DNA of 64,000 nucleotides from Tubiluchus corallicola (GCA_030141605.1 JAQGDQ010000238.1:1-64000), one strand, 5' to 3'. Counted from the first letter of the stretch, positions 1 to 14,700 are shown. Notes: generated by a model from the sequence alone, not told the origin. Translations and numbers: made by a program.

Positions 1-615
1 TGGTACTTTGTAATCTTCCTGACAAGTTTCTGTATATATTAAAGAAGGAACGATTAAATAATAGAGAAAGAATTATTAAATATCCAGCTAATTGGATAGA
101 AATTACTAGAAAGGTCCCAACAAAGACTCTTAAATTGTTAATATTTTCAGTGTATTCTTAGCTATTAGGCTGCAAGCTCATTTGAAGTTTATACATTATT
201 CATAACTTAATTTGAACCTTTCAAGGCACAATAAACTCTATTCCCAACATCCCAACAAAATGCTTATAGCATGATGTAATTGTAGTGTTTTCAGAAATTC
301 TTAAATGAAATGCATGGAAACACGAAGTGCATTATAATAGTTTGCTTGATGGTGAGTACTGCTGCATAAAATAATGATCTGGAGACTTGTAATTTTAAAC
401 AGACACAGCCTACTGTGCGATTGGTATGTTTAAGGACTAATGTTTAAGTAGATTGCAACATCTACAAACTTTTCATGAATATTTTAATAAAAGCAAAAAT
501 CAAACATTTTGTGGAAGACTTTTCAATTACACACACAATTACAAAAAATACCCATTCACCCCCGATTTAGATTTTCTTAGTACAAATTGGCACTTTCAAA
601 CCAGGATCCCCTCAA
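1..615. other. intergenic, nothing recognised
   Basis: AT-rich sequence without a long reading frame, splice-supported exon or clear repeat. I see no gene in it. Confidence 0.5.
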
Positions 616-930
616 CATCAGGTTGTGGTATGACCAGAACACAACATCAGGTCTTTGCATGACCAGAACCCACATCAGGTCTTGGCATGACCAGAATCCA
701 GCATCAGGTCATGGTATGACCAGAACCCAACATCAGGTCGTGGTATGACCAGAACCCAACATCAGGTTGTGGTATGACCAGAACCCAACATCAGGTCTTG
801 GCATGACCAGAACCCAACATCAGGTCGTGGTATTGCCAGAACCCAACATCAGGTCGTGGTATGACCAGAACCCAACATCAGGTTGTGGTATGAGCAGCAC
901 ACAACATCAGGTCTTGGCATGGCGAGAACC
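616..930. repeat. 29-bp minisatellite, about 11 copies
   Basis: The word catcagg recurs at 616, 645, 673, 702, 731, 760, 789, 818, 847, 876 and 905, so the period is 29 bp with one 28-bp step. Units differ at a few positions (gtggtatgacc versus ttggcatgacc). The short reading frames here are by-products of the repeat. The last unit runs into a SINE copy (906-1115), and the unit resembles that SINE's tail (see findings). Confidence 0.95.
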
Positions 931-1115
931 CTACTTGTTAGTAAGGATAATCTTCTAAGAAGAGACATTGAACTGACAGTTACATCCATAACTTCCTCCC
1001 TCAGCAGGTAAATAACATGGGGAAGTTTGGTAGATAACACCAGTTTTCCTGGCAGTCACCTATTCATTTACTGTCCTAGCTTGCCATTGTTTAACTGTGG
1101 CCGCTAAACACGCAC
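906..1115 (-). mobile_element. 5S-derived SINE, degenerate copy C
   Basis: Read on the minus strand, it has a 5S rRNA-like segment (aaatgaataggtgactgcc, compare the 5S motif around ggatgggtgaccgcc). A tail follows with ttatccttactaacaagtagg, which also occurs in diverged form in the copy at 17832-18062. The tail merges into the minisatellite at 616-930. The copy is old and carries no coding capacity. Boundaries are approximate. Confidence 0.6.
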
Positions 1116-2985
1116 ATTGACCACTCAACTATTAACTCTGCCTTAGATGCCCTGGTTCACAAATTTTGCTTTTCTTAAGAGCAGTGCCTAGTAACATTCT
1201 TAGTTGAATTGATTTTTAAGAAATAGTTGCTAATTGATGATTTAATTTGAGTTAATTAACCAAGATTAAAGTTGATCTTCACTCGTATTGGTTTTTTTAC
1301 TCCTTTCAGTACAGTTTTTGTATCAGACCGTGCAAAAGTATATGCATTCATTTCACCTACTATGTTCAAAAAGCATTAATAACACCATTTAAAGTGTTTG
1401 CTCTTAAGGTAAATAAAACTAAAAAATTAATGATTTACCAAAAAGATCGTTGTATTGATTTTCATGCTCACCTGGCATTTTAACATAATCGCTGACTTCT
1501 GGAATAATACACTAATCTGTATTATTTGTGGCGGTTTTAATAAATTTGGATCAAACTCCTTCAAAAGGCTGGCGCATCCCCAAGCTTTAATAACAAAGCT
1601 CTTTTGTCTAATTAAGACGGCCACGTTTATAGCGTGTCGTTCCCACAGATTCCATCATGAACAAAGACTGAAAAACCCGGTTTTAGTCTAAATTTTCTAG
1701 TTTTCATAAGAGTGTATCAACCAGACTTTATGTCAAAGGGTACGCCGTTTCATTTTCTTTCGGATTTTAGATAATAAAGTAAATATCAATGCCCTTATTA
1801 CACGCAACCTTTGTTCAAGAAAACACTAGATCTTTTACCACAATCGTAAATGAGATATAAAAGGCTACACTAATTAACATATTTCGACTTTAACTGTTTT
1901 GCTAAATTGCGAATGCGGAAAAACAAAAATATGAAGATGAACTTGTGAAACCGAAGACACAAAAGCGAATTTTAACAAAAAGAAATATAACTACGTAAGT
2001 GATGATCATAGCAGAATAGCGCTCACTGAATGATAAAGCAGGTTATGTTGGCATCTATTTTCGGTCGATGGATAAGAACGAGACTGACGGCAACGATGAC
2101 GATGTCGATGATGAAGAAAAATATACTGCTGCAATATGTTGCTGATTATTAACTAATGTAACAGACAGAAGTGGCAAATTTGTAAACAACTTATAGGACT
2201 TTCGTGTGTCCTCGTCAAAGATCATTAACTAACCGACCAGCCACACAATAAATTTAAAATTAAAAAAACAAGCAGGTAGGCATACAAATAGAAGGTTATT
2301 AGCGTAATTACTTTTCTTTGCAAGTATTTTTCTTTACGCACTGCACAAATTTTAGTCAAACCGGGTCGTTTGGGTCACGGGTTTTGTCTGGTGAGATCCC
2401 ATGATCAAGTTCCAGCAATGACACATAGTGAACAGAAACCATAAGCCAACTTACAAACGTTACCATTAAAACAATTTAAAAGCGGAAAGGATGATAGTCG
2501 AGTATTAGGGCACCGGTCTGGTTACAAAATATTAACTTATACACCAGCGTTGGGTGCACTTCAGCATGCAACGGAGAATCCAGATCGATACCCGCGTACA
2601 ATTTTTTTAAGAGTGGAGTAAAAAATACATAAACCCATGAGATCAATCATCCAGTTGCTAACCAGACACGGCGCTATTTAACTTTGGTAGACCCACACCG
2701 TGTTCACTCACCTAGTCCCTCCAAATTTATGCAAATCCAAAGTTTCGTCGAAGTTAAACGCTAGCTTAAACAAATTTTATTAAAACGACAAAAAATGATT
2801 CACCCTAAATTTAAAAGACCAAAAATCAAAAGAGCAATCCCCATTGGGAATACACACTTACTAACACTTTTTTTACATATTTAGCTTACTAATTCTCTGT
2901 TCTTTATTTAAATATTTAGTTTATTTGTCTTGTAGAAATATTTTTAATTGTTATTTATAACTATGCTTTGTTTATTATTCTATAG
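1116..2985. other. intergenic, nothing recognised
   Basis: No gene seen. A weak tRNA-like stretch (B-box-like word near 2590) was too degraded to call. Confidence 0.4.
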
Positions 2986-2986
2986 T

Positions 2987-3031
2987 ACTTTTTATGTACT
3001 GAAATAAACGTAAAAATAATAAAAATAAATA

Positions 3032-3102
<71 letters not shown>

Positions 3103-3109
3103 TATTTAC

Positions 3110-3159
<50 letters not shown>

Positions 3160-3187
3160 TTACGTTTATTTCAGTACATAAAAAATA
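2987..3187. repeat. TA-rich palindrome around (TA)n
   Basis: Arms of about 28 nt, containing atgtactgaaataaacgtaa on the left (near 2994-3013) and its reverse complement on the right (near 3158-3180), enclose two (TA)n tracts. A middle fragment of the same arm sequence (tatttacgttta) lies near 3103-3113. It could form a long hairpin or cruciform. It may be a small fold-back element or a TA-rich insertion with repeated ends. Confidence 0.85.
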
Positions 3188-3189
3188 CC

Positions 3190-4509
3190 TACATATATAT
3201 AAAATGTACATACATATATACATATACATGTATGTATACACGTATATATCTGTACATAGACGTTTTGTGATTACAAACTTGCATAAAGTGATGTAAATTT
3301 ATGCAGTTTATAAACATTGCCATTCTGCGGACTGGCCAATACTCTGCCCAGGGTGTATAATTTATTGTCGTCTATTCTTGCTTCTACGATATTTTAATTA
3401 GTGAACCCAATGTATTTGTTTATACTTGCTGCGAAACAAGAAATCATATAAACTTAAGATCGAAAGGAATCCTGTTAGATCACATAAAGCAACTTATCCT
3501 CTATTCGTGTGGAAAATGCTTTGAACATGTTAAGACGAGCAGGTACGTCAATAAATGAATTTTATTGGGCAAAATAGCAAGATTATACATTTAGATATAG
3601 TGGTCTACGTGCAACTCAGCACGTAGGCTTTCGTTTATTCTGGCAAAAACAGCTATATTACACAAGATATTATTCTTTTTAGTATTCGTATCATTATTTT
3701 TCCATGCCACGGGCTGACATGTTTTCTGTAGATTATTTAATGTGCTTGTAAATATGAAAACGAAATGACTTTTTTTCGTAAAACGATTATCGCTACAGGG
3801 GATTCATTTAACTGACAAATAATGCCGTAAAATTTTCCATGAATTTTTCTGTGCGCATTTTTATTTCTCCTCTCTCGGTGAACTACAGTTGAATTGTCAC
3901 TATAGCGATTATAGCTATCAAGTTAATCATTATTATAAAATTAAAAGAGTGAGTGTTACTCAGAGCATTATATTCTGCACAAGCAATATGATTGTATTGA
4001 ATAAGTATATATTACCAAATGCGTAATATTCAAATTACAGTTTTGTCCATTTAATATTTATACTAGTAGCTCGTAGCGCCAACTAACATGCTTACTTTAG
4101 GCTTCGAAGTTAGTTAAGACTGCGTGAAATTTGTTTGGACCTGATTTTTTTGTCTCACAACACACGTCACTGAATTCTTCGCCTTTTTACCTATATGATC
4201 GGCGCCCGAAAAGTGTCGAAATTTTGATTATGATGAAGAATTTTGATTACTATGATATTATTGATGAAGAAGAAAATACGGAATCGCGCGAAAATCACCA
4301 CATTGATGTTGCAAACGCTTGTGTATAAACATTGCAATTTTTATGTGGTGCATTTACCTGGGATAAGAGGCTTGAAAGTGGTATGGTAATGTCTACCTCG
4401 GTTTTTCGACTAGCATTCAATTCTCCAGGATACAGAAATACGCCAAGTCGCATGCATGCACTTGTATGGATAGTATAGTAGGCACTTGTCTGAAGAATAT
4501 ACTAAGGAC
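3190..4509. other. intergenic, nothing recognised
   Basis: No supported gene. The 65-codon frame at 4131-4328 has no recognisable domain or splice context. Confidence 0.4.
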
Positions 4510-4669
4510 ATACTATACTATACTATACTATACTATACTATACTATACTATACTATACTATACTATACTATACTATACTATACTATACTATACTATACTA
4601 TACTATACTATACTATACTATACTATACTATACTATACTATACCATACCATACTATACTATACTATACT
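4510..4669. repeat. (TACTA)n pentanucleotide array
   Basis: About 160 bp of near-perfect 5-bp repeats with a few taccatacca variants near the right end. Because 5 is not a multiple of 3, it makes open but meaningless reading frames. Confidence 0.97.
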
Positions 4670-4679
4670 GAATATACTA

Positions 4680-6049
4680 GTACAGAATGAAGATGTAGAT
4701 TCCTAATCAAGTGTCTGTTGGATTGGGAGCCTAATGGTTACTGCTTTGTTTTTATCCAGTCTTTATGGCCCGTTCACACATAGAGCGACTTTCTGCACAG
4801 TTTTTCACGGTCTGTTAATTGTTCTTTTTTATTTCAAATTGCATCGTTTATACATAATGCGAAAAACCGCGCGAAAAATAACCTGCCGTGCGTTTTCCCG
4901 CGCCGGTTGCTCTCTGAGTCATTTATTTTACAAAATCCGCGCAGATTTTCTGTTAGAAACCACTCACAAGTGAGCTTTGATAATACATCATCAGCAAAAG
5001 CGCGTGCTTTAGTAGAAAAAAACTTTATGAAGTGCAAAACGGTTGAACTCAATTAATGTTGAATTTTGGTAGTTTGTGCTGTTTGATTACTTTGCACTGA
5101 CCTCACCTCAAACAGATGGCTAACCGTTAGCTTGAGCGCTACACCACTTTGTATTTTCTTTGCTAGTGTCATCCTGTTTTAGTTTCAGTAATTTGCAAAC
5201 TGTTCTTCAGTCATTCAAAAGTATTGCTGAAATTTGTTTGGATGGAAACATAATTCTTGAACAAGGTGGTGCTATTCACCGGACAGTGGTTTCTTTGCAA
5301 TATCCCATGCACGGATATGCGCCCGTGTTTTTTAGCATTTTCAAAAATTCGTCTAAATAAATATTGTACCAAAATTTCATCCAGAATGAACGACATCTTT
5401 TCTGAAAGTGGCGCATTTTATGTAAAAACTGCTTTATACTGGCATTCCATGAACTACTGAGTTTTTTGTAGTTGCTCTTTGCCCAAAAATCATAAAATCA
5501 CAAAAATAAATAATAGGCCTATTGATAATATTAATTGCAATTGACTTCATTCTATTAATGTTAAATTTTAATTGATGACCACATATATAACGATTTGTCT
5601 TTTCATGAACTACTGTGTGACAGTGGTTCAGTTTACGAAATGCTATGCACAGAATAGTGTGGCAGTTTCATATTCTTTCCTACCACATTTGCGAGCGTCA
5701 AGCTTCCTTAATGCCTTGCAACACAAAATTATCTAACTAGATATTTAATTAAGTATATTTCAAAATCTGCTTCTTATTGACCATTTTGCTTTTTGTTAAT
5801 TAGTGAATCGATGTTTAAAACAAAGAACATCAGCCGAAGCTACTATAATCGACACAAACAAAGTAAAATTTATAATACACAATTAAATAAAAAAATGCAG
5901 TGATTAGAAAGTGAAAATTATGACAGCAAAAATTTTTTAGCCACTATTCAGAATCATAAAATTGTCTGCTAGTCAAGTTGACAAGACTATATGCACAATA
6001 TGAACATTTACAGGTTTCACTATACCAAGATTTCATTAAGTTTTTAAAT
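4680..6049. other. intergenic, nothing firm
   Basis: No gene. A GC-richer patch at 4770-5060 starts with ggcccgttcacacatagagc, a type of end seen in some DNA transposons, but I could not find a matching inverted end, so it is not called as an element. Confidence 0.3.
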
Positions 6050-6730
6050 GATCTTAGACTAGTAGCTTCCTGGGTATTTTCAGTAAGTCATTCCACAACT
6101 TTGCTCCTTGGTATCGTGGAAAATTAATTCCATAAGTGGTAGTATTGACTTGAGGAATTTGTAATTTATTTTGGCCACGAAGTTCATAGTTTACATGTTT
6201 AGGAATAAAAAGTTCTTGAACATATGGAGGGTTTAGATTATCGAGCGATTTGTATACCTCAATTACTAAGGACCTAAGTCTACCAAGGTGCAATGTTGGT
6301 AAATTGGCATTTGACTACAGCTGCTCATAGTTGCTATTGTAATCTTTATAGACAAAATCTAACTGCTCTTTCCTGCAGTTTTTCAAGTTTTGGGGTACTT
6401 TTATTATTGCAGGCATGCCAAACCAAGTTACAATAGTTAAAATTTACAGAGACAAAAGACTGAAAAATAGCCATACGACTATCTTTATTAAGAAATTTTG
6501 ACAAGCTTTTTAATGCACTTATTTGCTTAGCAGCCTTTTTGCAGATTTCTTTAACATAACATGATCGTCAAAAGTGCGTTTAAAATCTATGTTTAATCCA
6601 ACAACTTTACATCTGTTTCAGGTTTTATGTTTACACCTTCAAAACTAAAACTTATATCATCACGATTTTTATGCCAAGCACAATGGACTGGAACTTTTCA
6701 GAAATGACACACATTCGATTTTCTTTAAAC
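6050..6730 (-). pseudogene. decayed non-LTR retrotransposon (CR1/jockey-like) RT C-terminus
   Basis: On the minus strand, pieces in shifting frames give the end of a LINE reverse transcriptase: YCNLVWHAC, LEKLQERAVRF, LHLGRLRSLVIEVYKSL, then NPPYVQELFIP and YGINFPRYQGAKLWNDL. These words are typical of the region after the RT domain in CR1/jockey-type elements. Frameshifts and stops interrupt the frame; the longest intact stretch is 6054-6293. It is a 5'-truncated, inactive copy. Confidence 0.85.
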
Positions 6731-6734
6731 GAAT

Positions 6735-8760
6735 TTTCTGTATTTTTGAATGTACCATTTGCATTAATGCGAAAATAACTAATAAACAATCATTTCAGGG
6801 TGCTTTCATTATGCAACACAGCACCACTCATAATTTGATACCAGGTTCCCCGATCTGCTGCCACATACGAAGTATTCACGTTATTTAAATCAATCTACTT
6901 AAAAAGAACGAGAAACAATTTTGAACTGATTCCTGATTCATCAAGCGGTATGTTGCGCAAACACGAGTCAAAACGAAGTTACCAGAAACGGTGCGTTTCA
7001 TGCCTGAGACATCAGGCAACCTAGTGAAGAACACAATTACTGTAATCACGTGCATTTCATGGTTCCTCCTTTCGTTATTACTATTTCGGCGATCTTGCTC
7101 TCACTTAGGGTCTGTTAAATTTGATGGAAAATAAGGTATATCGTTTTGCTTATAATAGGCTAATCTTCCCGGAAATATAGTGGATGAGTGAGCGTTAAAT
7201 CGGTATTATCGGGGAACTCTGCAAATCCATCCATTTGTCCGTCCGTGCTTTTATTTCAGGGTGCGTAACAATGTACATTGCACTACTAGTACTAGGCTAT
7301 TTCCTACAAAAAATGCTAAGGTGCACACATATGCTTATACAAATACTACAGCAGAACTAAACGTAATTTGGATTTGTAACAGATGCAATACCGTTATGCA
7401 GAACTAAATGCGTATCTTTGCATAGACATCAGGACCTAGAGTTTAACCCGTGTGCGATCCTATCTCATATTCATTTTAAATTTGTGTGTTTTATATTGTA
7501 TTACTGTTTTATTACGTTATCTTTTCAGCTTGAAGTTAAACATTCACAGCTTCAATGCTTCTTTTGACCATTATATTCTTCAATAAGCTGACTGCATGTT
7601 TTTTTCCATCTCGAAACAAGAGCTATCTCAAGCCCTCATAACAGGTTTTTCTGCATGCCGTGCAAGGAACCAAACCTAATTTTCAAGGTGTTTACTTGGT
7701 TTGCAACAATGCATGCATAAATTATGACATTATGTGAATATTTTTAATTTTACTTCAGTTACCCATTTGGTATCGGTCACTCTAGCCATGCCACATTTTG
7801 TTTCCAAGGCTGTAGAGCTACACTCTTAGACAATGCATTCAGTTTTGTTGTCATGTGGACTTTTTGCTAAGTCTAGAATGTGCCTTCTGATGATATATTA
7901 AAGCGACTAGCGACTGTGCCCAACCACATATTTTAGATTTTTAGAAAGCAACACCGATATAATAAAATAAAAATCATACTAATACAACTTTAGTTAAATT
8001 GCCAGTGGAAGACTGGATATATTCTTTCATTAATTGTTTATTACTGCATTTCTCCTCATAAAAGCAGTTTGCTCAAATTTTAATTGGACTGCACTAAATT
8101 GTACTATTATTTGCACTTTTATGTGGCATTTTATAATAAAACAGACTGTTATCACGTGACCATGGGCTGTCATTGTGTGAATGTCGAAGAAATGCTGGTC
8201 ACCGGTAGCCAGTCGCTCAAAAAATAGAAACAATTTATACTTTCAAGCAACTGGCAACTTGTTACATCATCATACATTGAAAATATACACGTTTTATTTC
8301 TTGCTGCCAGTTGCGAGATGCGATTGCCTACCACGGTCGCCAGTCACCAGTTGCTTCAGTGTATCATAGGCATAAATCACATTTGACTGCTAGTTCAGCA
8401 TCTCGTCTTGTGATTATCTTTGAGAATGACAAAATTTTCAGAAAATGTGTAGGCCATTATGAAACCTCCTCTAGCAGCTAGAGCTTGCAGAATGCCAACT
8501 GATTATAAAAAAATTGGACAAGTGATTGTGTTTCATAATACTAGCCAATCCCTTGAATAATGTTAGTCGTGTAATTGGATTGTCTGTAGTGTAATTTTTA
8601 GATTTTTGTGTGTATTGTAAATGTTTGTTAATTAGTTAATGTGTAAGTTTATTAAAACTTATGAACTGTAAAAATTATTATATTTTTTTCTTAGCGTGTC
8701 AAAAAAGTGCTGAGGAGTTAAAAAACGACTCAAGTTTTATATCGGGAATTGATCAAAGTC
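6735..8760. other. upstream region of SLC35F6 gene
   Basis: No coding sequence recognised. The promoter of the SLC35F6-type gene should lie here, but I see no convincing TATA box. Confidence 0.4.
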
Positions 8761-11700
8761 ATGGCTTGGACAAGCTACCAGTGGTTTGTTGTGATCTTAG
8801 CTGTTGCCACTGGCACAATCAACACGATATCTACAAAGTATGGTTGAGTTACAAGTTCTTAAACTTCACAACTGTTAACTATTTCTACAGAAACTAGGTT
8901 TATGATAGATTTTTCTATCATAGTTAGATTGTATGAACATAGTTAGATAGTAGCTAGAATGGATTTTTGTTTTTCAAGGTATCTAAAGTAATCAATCTAC
9001 AATTATCAGTCAAATGCAAATCAAAAATAGCAGATTTCTGTATGCCAAGAATGAAACACATTTTATATGGGACTGCAACTATTTTACAGAGGAAGAAAAC
9101 CTGAGTTAAATAAGGTTTGGTCACAAAAACTATTGCCCTCGGTGCAATCGGGTTGATACAGTGTCATCAATTAACATGCAGTTGGACTTGTTATCAAGAA
9201 AGTGCTGCTATAAGGTGGCTGCATCCGAAAACGCTTTCCAAATGGAAAGAAATAATTTTCACCTTTTGCTGTATTAAATCTTGTATATATGATGTTGTAA
9301 ATGTTTCAAGTTACGGTTAAAGTGAACTACCTAACCTTTCTTACTGTATAAAGTATTGTAAAATGTATTCAGACTAGGACTAAAGCCAGATGAATCACCA
9401 GTTTACCATCCATTAAGTCAACAATTAGCTATAAAATTAATTCACAAGATAGGACTATATAAACTGGTTCAGGAAGTATTTCCCTGGCAAAACCCATTTA
9501 TGATGTAGTAAAGGGCATAGACTGGTTGTTTCCCATTTTACTCTGTGTACTGTGAGTCTAAAATGTATTAAACTATGTGACATGTCATTATACTAAATAT
9601 GTTATTGCTTTGCACATGTATAAATGTACTAATCCATTATGTGACATTTAACCCATTTATGATGTAGTAAAGGGCATAGACTGGTTGTTTCCCATTTTAC
9701 TCTGTGTACTGTGAGTCTAAAATGTATTAAACTATGTGACATGTCATTATACTAAATATGTTATTGCTTTGCACATGTATAAATGTACTAATCCATTATG
9801 TGACATTTAACCCATGTACATGTGATTCTAATAACTATTGTCCATCATGATGTTTTAATTTGTTGTTTATTATTTTTATTTTATCGCAGCTAAGAACTTA
9901 TACGTCATTCTGTTCTAGCTGATCTTCTTAACTTGAGCGACTTTTCATCTAGAAAAAACAAATAAAACCATTTTTCGGTTAAATCTTTTCAACTTTGTTA
10001 TAAAATCAAAATACAGGAATCAGAAAAGTTCTCGACAGGTTGATGCAAATCACCCAACACTATAAGTAGAATCTGTTGTTTTGTTGTCATGAAGTGATGA
10101 CACCTGTTGCAAAAAATTGTTGTAAAAACTGGGATGGTTATTGCCGAGAATTATCCTGACAGTGATTTTTCAGTAGAAAAAAATTTGTAGTAATTCTTTA
10201 ATTAGTTAATTTTAAATTGATTTAAATTGCTTGTTGCTATGATCCAATCGAGTTGAAATTTGGTGCAATGATTGATTAGTTGGGATGTCGTTGGTTCAAA
10301 ATAAAAAATTGTAACAGTTTGCTAATTAGTTAATTAATTATAACTGTTTAATTAATTAATTTTCAGTATTTTTCAAATGAAAGATTATAGAGAGTAGAAG
10401 TGCATGATAGCCTTGAGCCATTTCTGTATCATTTTAGTCTGTCTGTCTGTATTTTATATTTATCCTTGGAAATCTTGATGCTCGGGTTTAAATATTTAGG
10501 TTGTTTACTGTAAACATTTAGCATAATTTTTGCTTAGGTGGGCTGATCTCCAAACAGCTCCTGGTAGGGATGGACACGTGCATTCCTTTGATCATCCTTT
10601 TTTACAGGTTTGTAGTTTAAATACTTTTTTGCATGCAGAATTATTTGGTTTTTAAAAAATCGGTATTTGTACAAGTTGCTTAAAAAACAAGAATTTTTTT
10701 CAAAAAAAGATGCCAAAAGTGAGTTAGTTAAACTATTTGCTTTATTGTGCCACATATATATATATATATAGTGAAAATTTAATTGCACTGTTGATGCTGG
10801 ACAAATTAGAGAGATGATATTGTACAAAAGTGAAATTTTTTTTACATTCTGTTTGGTCTTTTAGGCTTGTTTCATGTTCATTGGCGAGATTAGCTGCCTA
10901 ATTGTTTACAAGATACTTCTTCATGTGAACCGTAGGAAGAAATATGATAAACTGACTAATGAGTCACCAGCTAAGTAAGTATCTATCTGTCTACTGCATA
11001 GTAGCTGCGTATTACATACAAGTACCTCGGTTTTGCTGAACATGCATTTTCCTTCCATTTGCTTCCACAAGTAGGGTTTCCACGGACAAGGAAAATCTTG
11101 GAAAATCCTTGAAAATACAGGCTATCCTGGAAAGTAATGGAAAACGATAATTTGGTAAAAAGTCAGGGAAAATGATGGAAACGGGGCAAAAAGTCATGGA
11201 AATTAGAAAGGGTTGCAAAAATAATCACTGTAAACCGATATAAAGGTTTATAGAAAACCTATAAAAACGTTTTCAAACATATTTTTCAACGATTCGTGTT
11301 TAAATAAAATATTGCTATGGCAATCTCCCTGTTTCAATTTCTGTTCCAAAACTAATGATTGGCTGATACATATATCAGTATATGTATGAATGTCCATACC
11401 CATAAATGTTTGAATATGTATGCCGGTCAGTGGCGGAGGACGTGTCAGTGACTGTGCTAATGCAGGAGCTCCTGTTTTCACTCATTATTATCGATAATAT
11501 TCAATATAATAAGTCTTTTTTTCTTTATATATTTTTTTTATACTTGTGCTGAACTGGAGCATGTGAGGGAAGTGCAATTCACTTCACAGCCCAATCAACG
11601 TGGTGTTTGGCTGTTGTGCACATGAGGCTATGTGCATGTCTGAGATAACACGCTGTATGCTATCGTCTGCTGCTAGACAGAAAAGTACTGTCTCGAACAC

Positions 11701-14700
11701 AGTAACGATTGCCACATGTGTTTAAAAATATATTATTTAATAATGGGCGCCCTGCATCCCCAAGACATAAGTTCTGTGCCTGTAAGTGAACTACAACAGC
11801 TTAATTTTTCGCAGTTGTCGCTCCATGAGAAAGTTGCAGTTAAGAAAACAGGCCATTCAACATCTAATCTTCAAATATGGCTGAAGCAGCACCCCCACTT
11901 ATTTTAGCTATGAGCCGCCACTTATACCGGTAATGCAATTTTTGCTTATCTTGGTTCTGCTTTTCTGCTTCTTTTAATTTTGAAACTTTGAATTTCAAGC
12001 TGTTGAGAAAAAGACAATATCCAGAGTTTTTTAGTAAACCTTTTTTCTATGCTTTTCGTTTAGGGCATATAGGCCTACGTTCCAAGATGCATAGATTTTA
12101 ATAAAATTTAACTTTCAAGAAAAGTGCCAGCCTTCATCAGTCAAATCATCAACTGTTTTTGTTGCAAGTTGATTTGAAGATAATTATTAGAAATACAGTT
12201 AGATGCCTAAAATGCCCAGTTTATGAAGATATCTTTTGTTGTTTCTTTATTTAGAAAAGTTATATGAATTGACAGAAATTTGTAAAGTTGTTCCAAGCGT
12301 TGTAATGCGTAGTTGCTATAATTGTGACATACTAACTGTACTGTACCTGCATCCCCAGCATAACAGCAACATCTAACGGTGTTAAACCTTCTGTCAAAGA
12401 CAGTCAGAGCTTCAAAAGCAACCCCCTAAACAAGTGATTAAATGTTTAGCTTCCAGGAATGCTTTGGTAACGATGTTAATTGCAGTGGACCAGCGGTCAA
12501 AGCAAACCATTAGGCTAGCATAATTAGGGTATGCTAAACGTTCCTGCTTACAAACAAAACGGTACTGAACATGATTGCTTCTATGTACATTATGGGACAA
12601 AAGCCAACTAAGATGATATAAAAGTCATAAAAGCTTATTTGTCACACGAAAGTGTCTTATTGAAGCATGTGAAGGTAAAATATTGAGTCAATCATAGGGA
12701 GTTATTTGAGTCAATTACCGATAGTTTTTATGTGCATTTGAATATAAGCGGCCCATACCAGACATTTTTGAGTCATTTAAAGCAATTGAGTTTATTAACA
12801 GTGAGTCTATTAAGCGGCGCCTACTGTATTACTAATATGAAATAATATTTTTATTGACAGGTTTAACCCATTTATATTCTATTTACCTGCATTATGTGAT
12901 ATGGCTGGCACGTCTTTTATGTACCTGGGATTGAATTTTACTCATGCATCAAGTTTTCAGATGCTCAGAGGTAAGTGCTAGCTAAGCAAGTTCAAGCAAT
13001 TTCAGAATAAGCGAGATTGCTGGTTCCGTTTATGCTTATCTGTGGTGTTTAATTATGAAAATTAATAAATGAAACAATGTAATGATAAACTGATGATTAT
13101 GCTGTTCTTTATTTGAAGGGAAAGAAAAGAGAATTTTTAAAGTATGTCTCAAAAGCTTTTCATACAGATTTATATTACTTAGCATTATACTTGCTTGCTT
13201 GATTTTTTATTAGTAAAAGATATAAATCAATTTAAATGAAATTATTCATTCATCGCAGCCTATATCAAAATCGTAATTACATATTATGTTTTCCTTATGT
13301 TTCCTTGCTATTATAACATCATTTACTTTATTTCAAACTTATTTCAATATATCAAAATCGTAATTCCATATTATGTTTTCCTTATGTTTTCTTGCTATTA
13401 TTACATCATTTACTTTATTACATCAATTTCATTGAGTCATCTACAAAAGCACGCATAACTTTAATAATTTTTTTATTTTCATTTAAGTAAGGTGAGTGTG
13501 TTAATGACCGTGTGGTCGTAAACTCACCTCACACTACTCAAATCATTTTGTTTATTGTTTATTTATGTGTATAATATTGTATTTTGATGTGTGAAATAAA
13601 ATTCATAGTTCATAGTTGAAAAACATGAAACTGAAAAAAAATATTAGCAATTTAAAATGTTTGCGCCAGCTGGTAAAATGTCGCTGTTTCACTATCCCAG
13701 GATGCACCAAAATGTCATTGGCGCACAAGAAAATGTATTATTATTTTCTAGCTTCTTGCAAGTAAAGTATTTCTTGTCCCTTGACAGAATGTGATTGTTT
13801 GCTAATGGTTGAAATAACTTTTGTAACAGAATAAGTTAAACAGTTGGCTTTGGTGAGTACTTTGGGTGCTTTGCTATCAAGTCAACCAAAAATTTTGTAA
13901 TTTCCGCAAGCAAAAATTGGTCCAGAAAGCTGTGATTATTTCAATTACGACTATGAGTATGATAATGATTGCAGACCCTGGATCTTGCTCATTTAACATC
14001 TTTCTGCAGATACTGTCCCAGTTAATGTCATTTATGTCCTTGTCTCATTTTTTCAATGATTCAACTACTTACTTAACAGGTTTTTATTAACCTGACATCT
14101 TTCCACCAATTTTGTTACCCAAATTTTGTTCCATTAATGTTTTGCGCAGTAGAGTTTACATTCTCTGTATTTTAAATTAATTGTCTGATTAGTTTTTTCT
14201 CATGAAACTTTTTGCAGGTGCTGTGATAGTATTTACCGGGATGTTGTCCGTAGCATTTTTACATCGTATTTTGTTCTGGCATCACTGGATTGGTATATGG
14301 CAGGTTGTTGCTGGTCTGGTGCTTGTTGGCCTAGCTGATGCGCTGTTTCATGAAACGGGACAGTATGATACAAACAGCATTATTACAGGTGAGTTCACTT
14401 AATAATAGTAATCATAATAATTTATTTTTTTACGAGCAACAAACTGCATCTCATCACTCATTACAAATACAATTAGTTGTGAATTTTGTTAATTAAAATA
14501 CAAATTTAAAATACTAGTAAATTTTCTATTAATAAAGGTAAGAATAGAAAAGCAAACATTTTGAAAGCAGTAATGGATTAGCTGCATACTCGGAAAATTT
14601 TTTAAATGGATTGAAAAAAATACAACATGTAATAGCAATCAGGTGAAATTAGCTAGATTTGCTTCTAGTTGTAACTAGTAAGTCTGTAATAAAATAATAA

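Noticed and set aside
616-930. CRISPR-like array
   Set aside because: The repeats are contiguous without spacers and the DNA is animal.
4770-5460. DNA transposon starting ggcccgttcacacatagagc
   Set aside because: No matching inverted end or transposase could be found.
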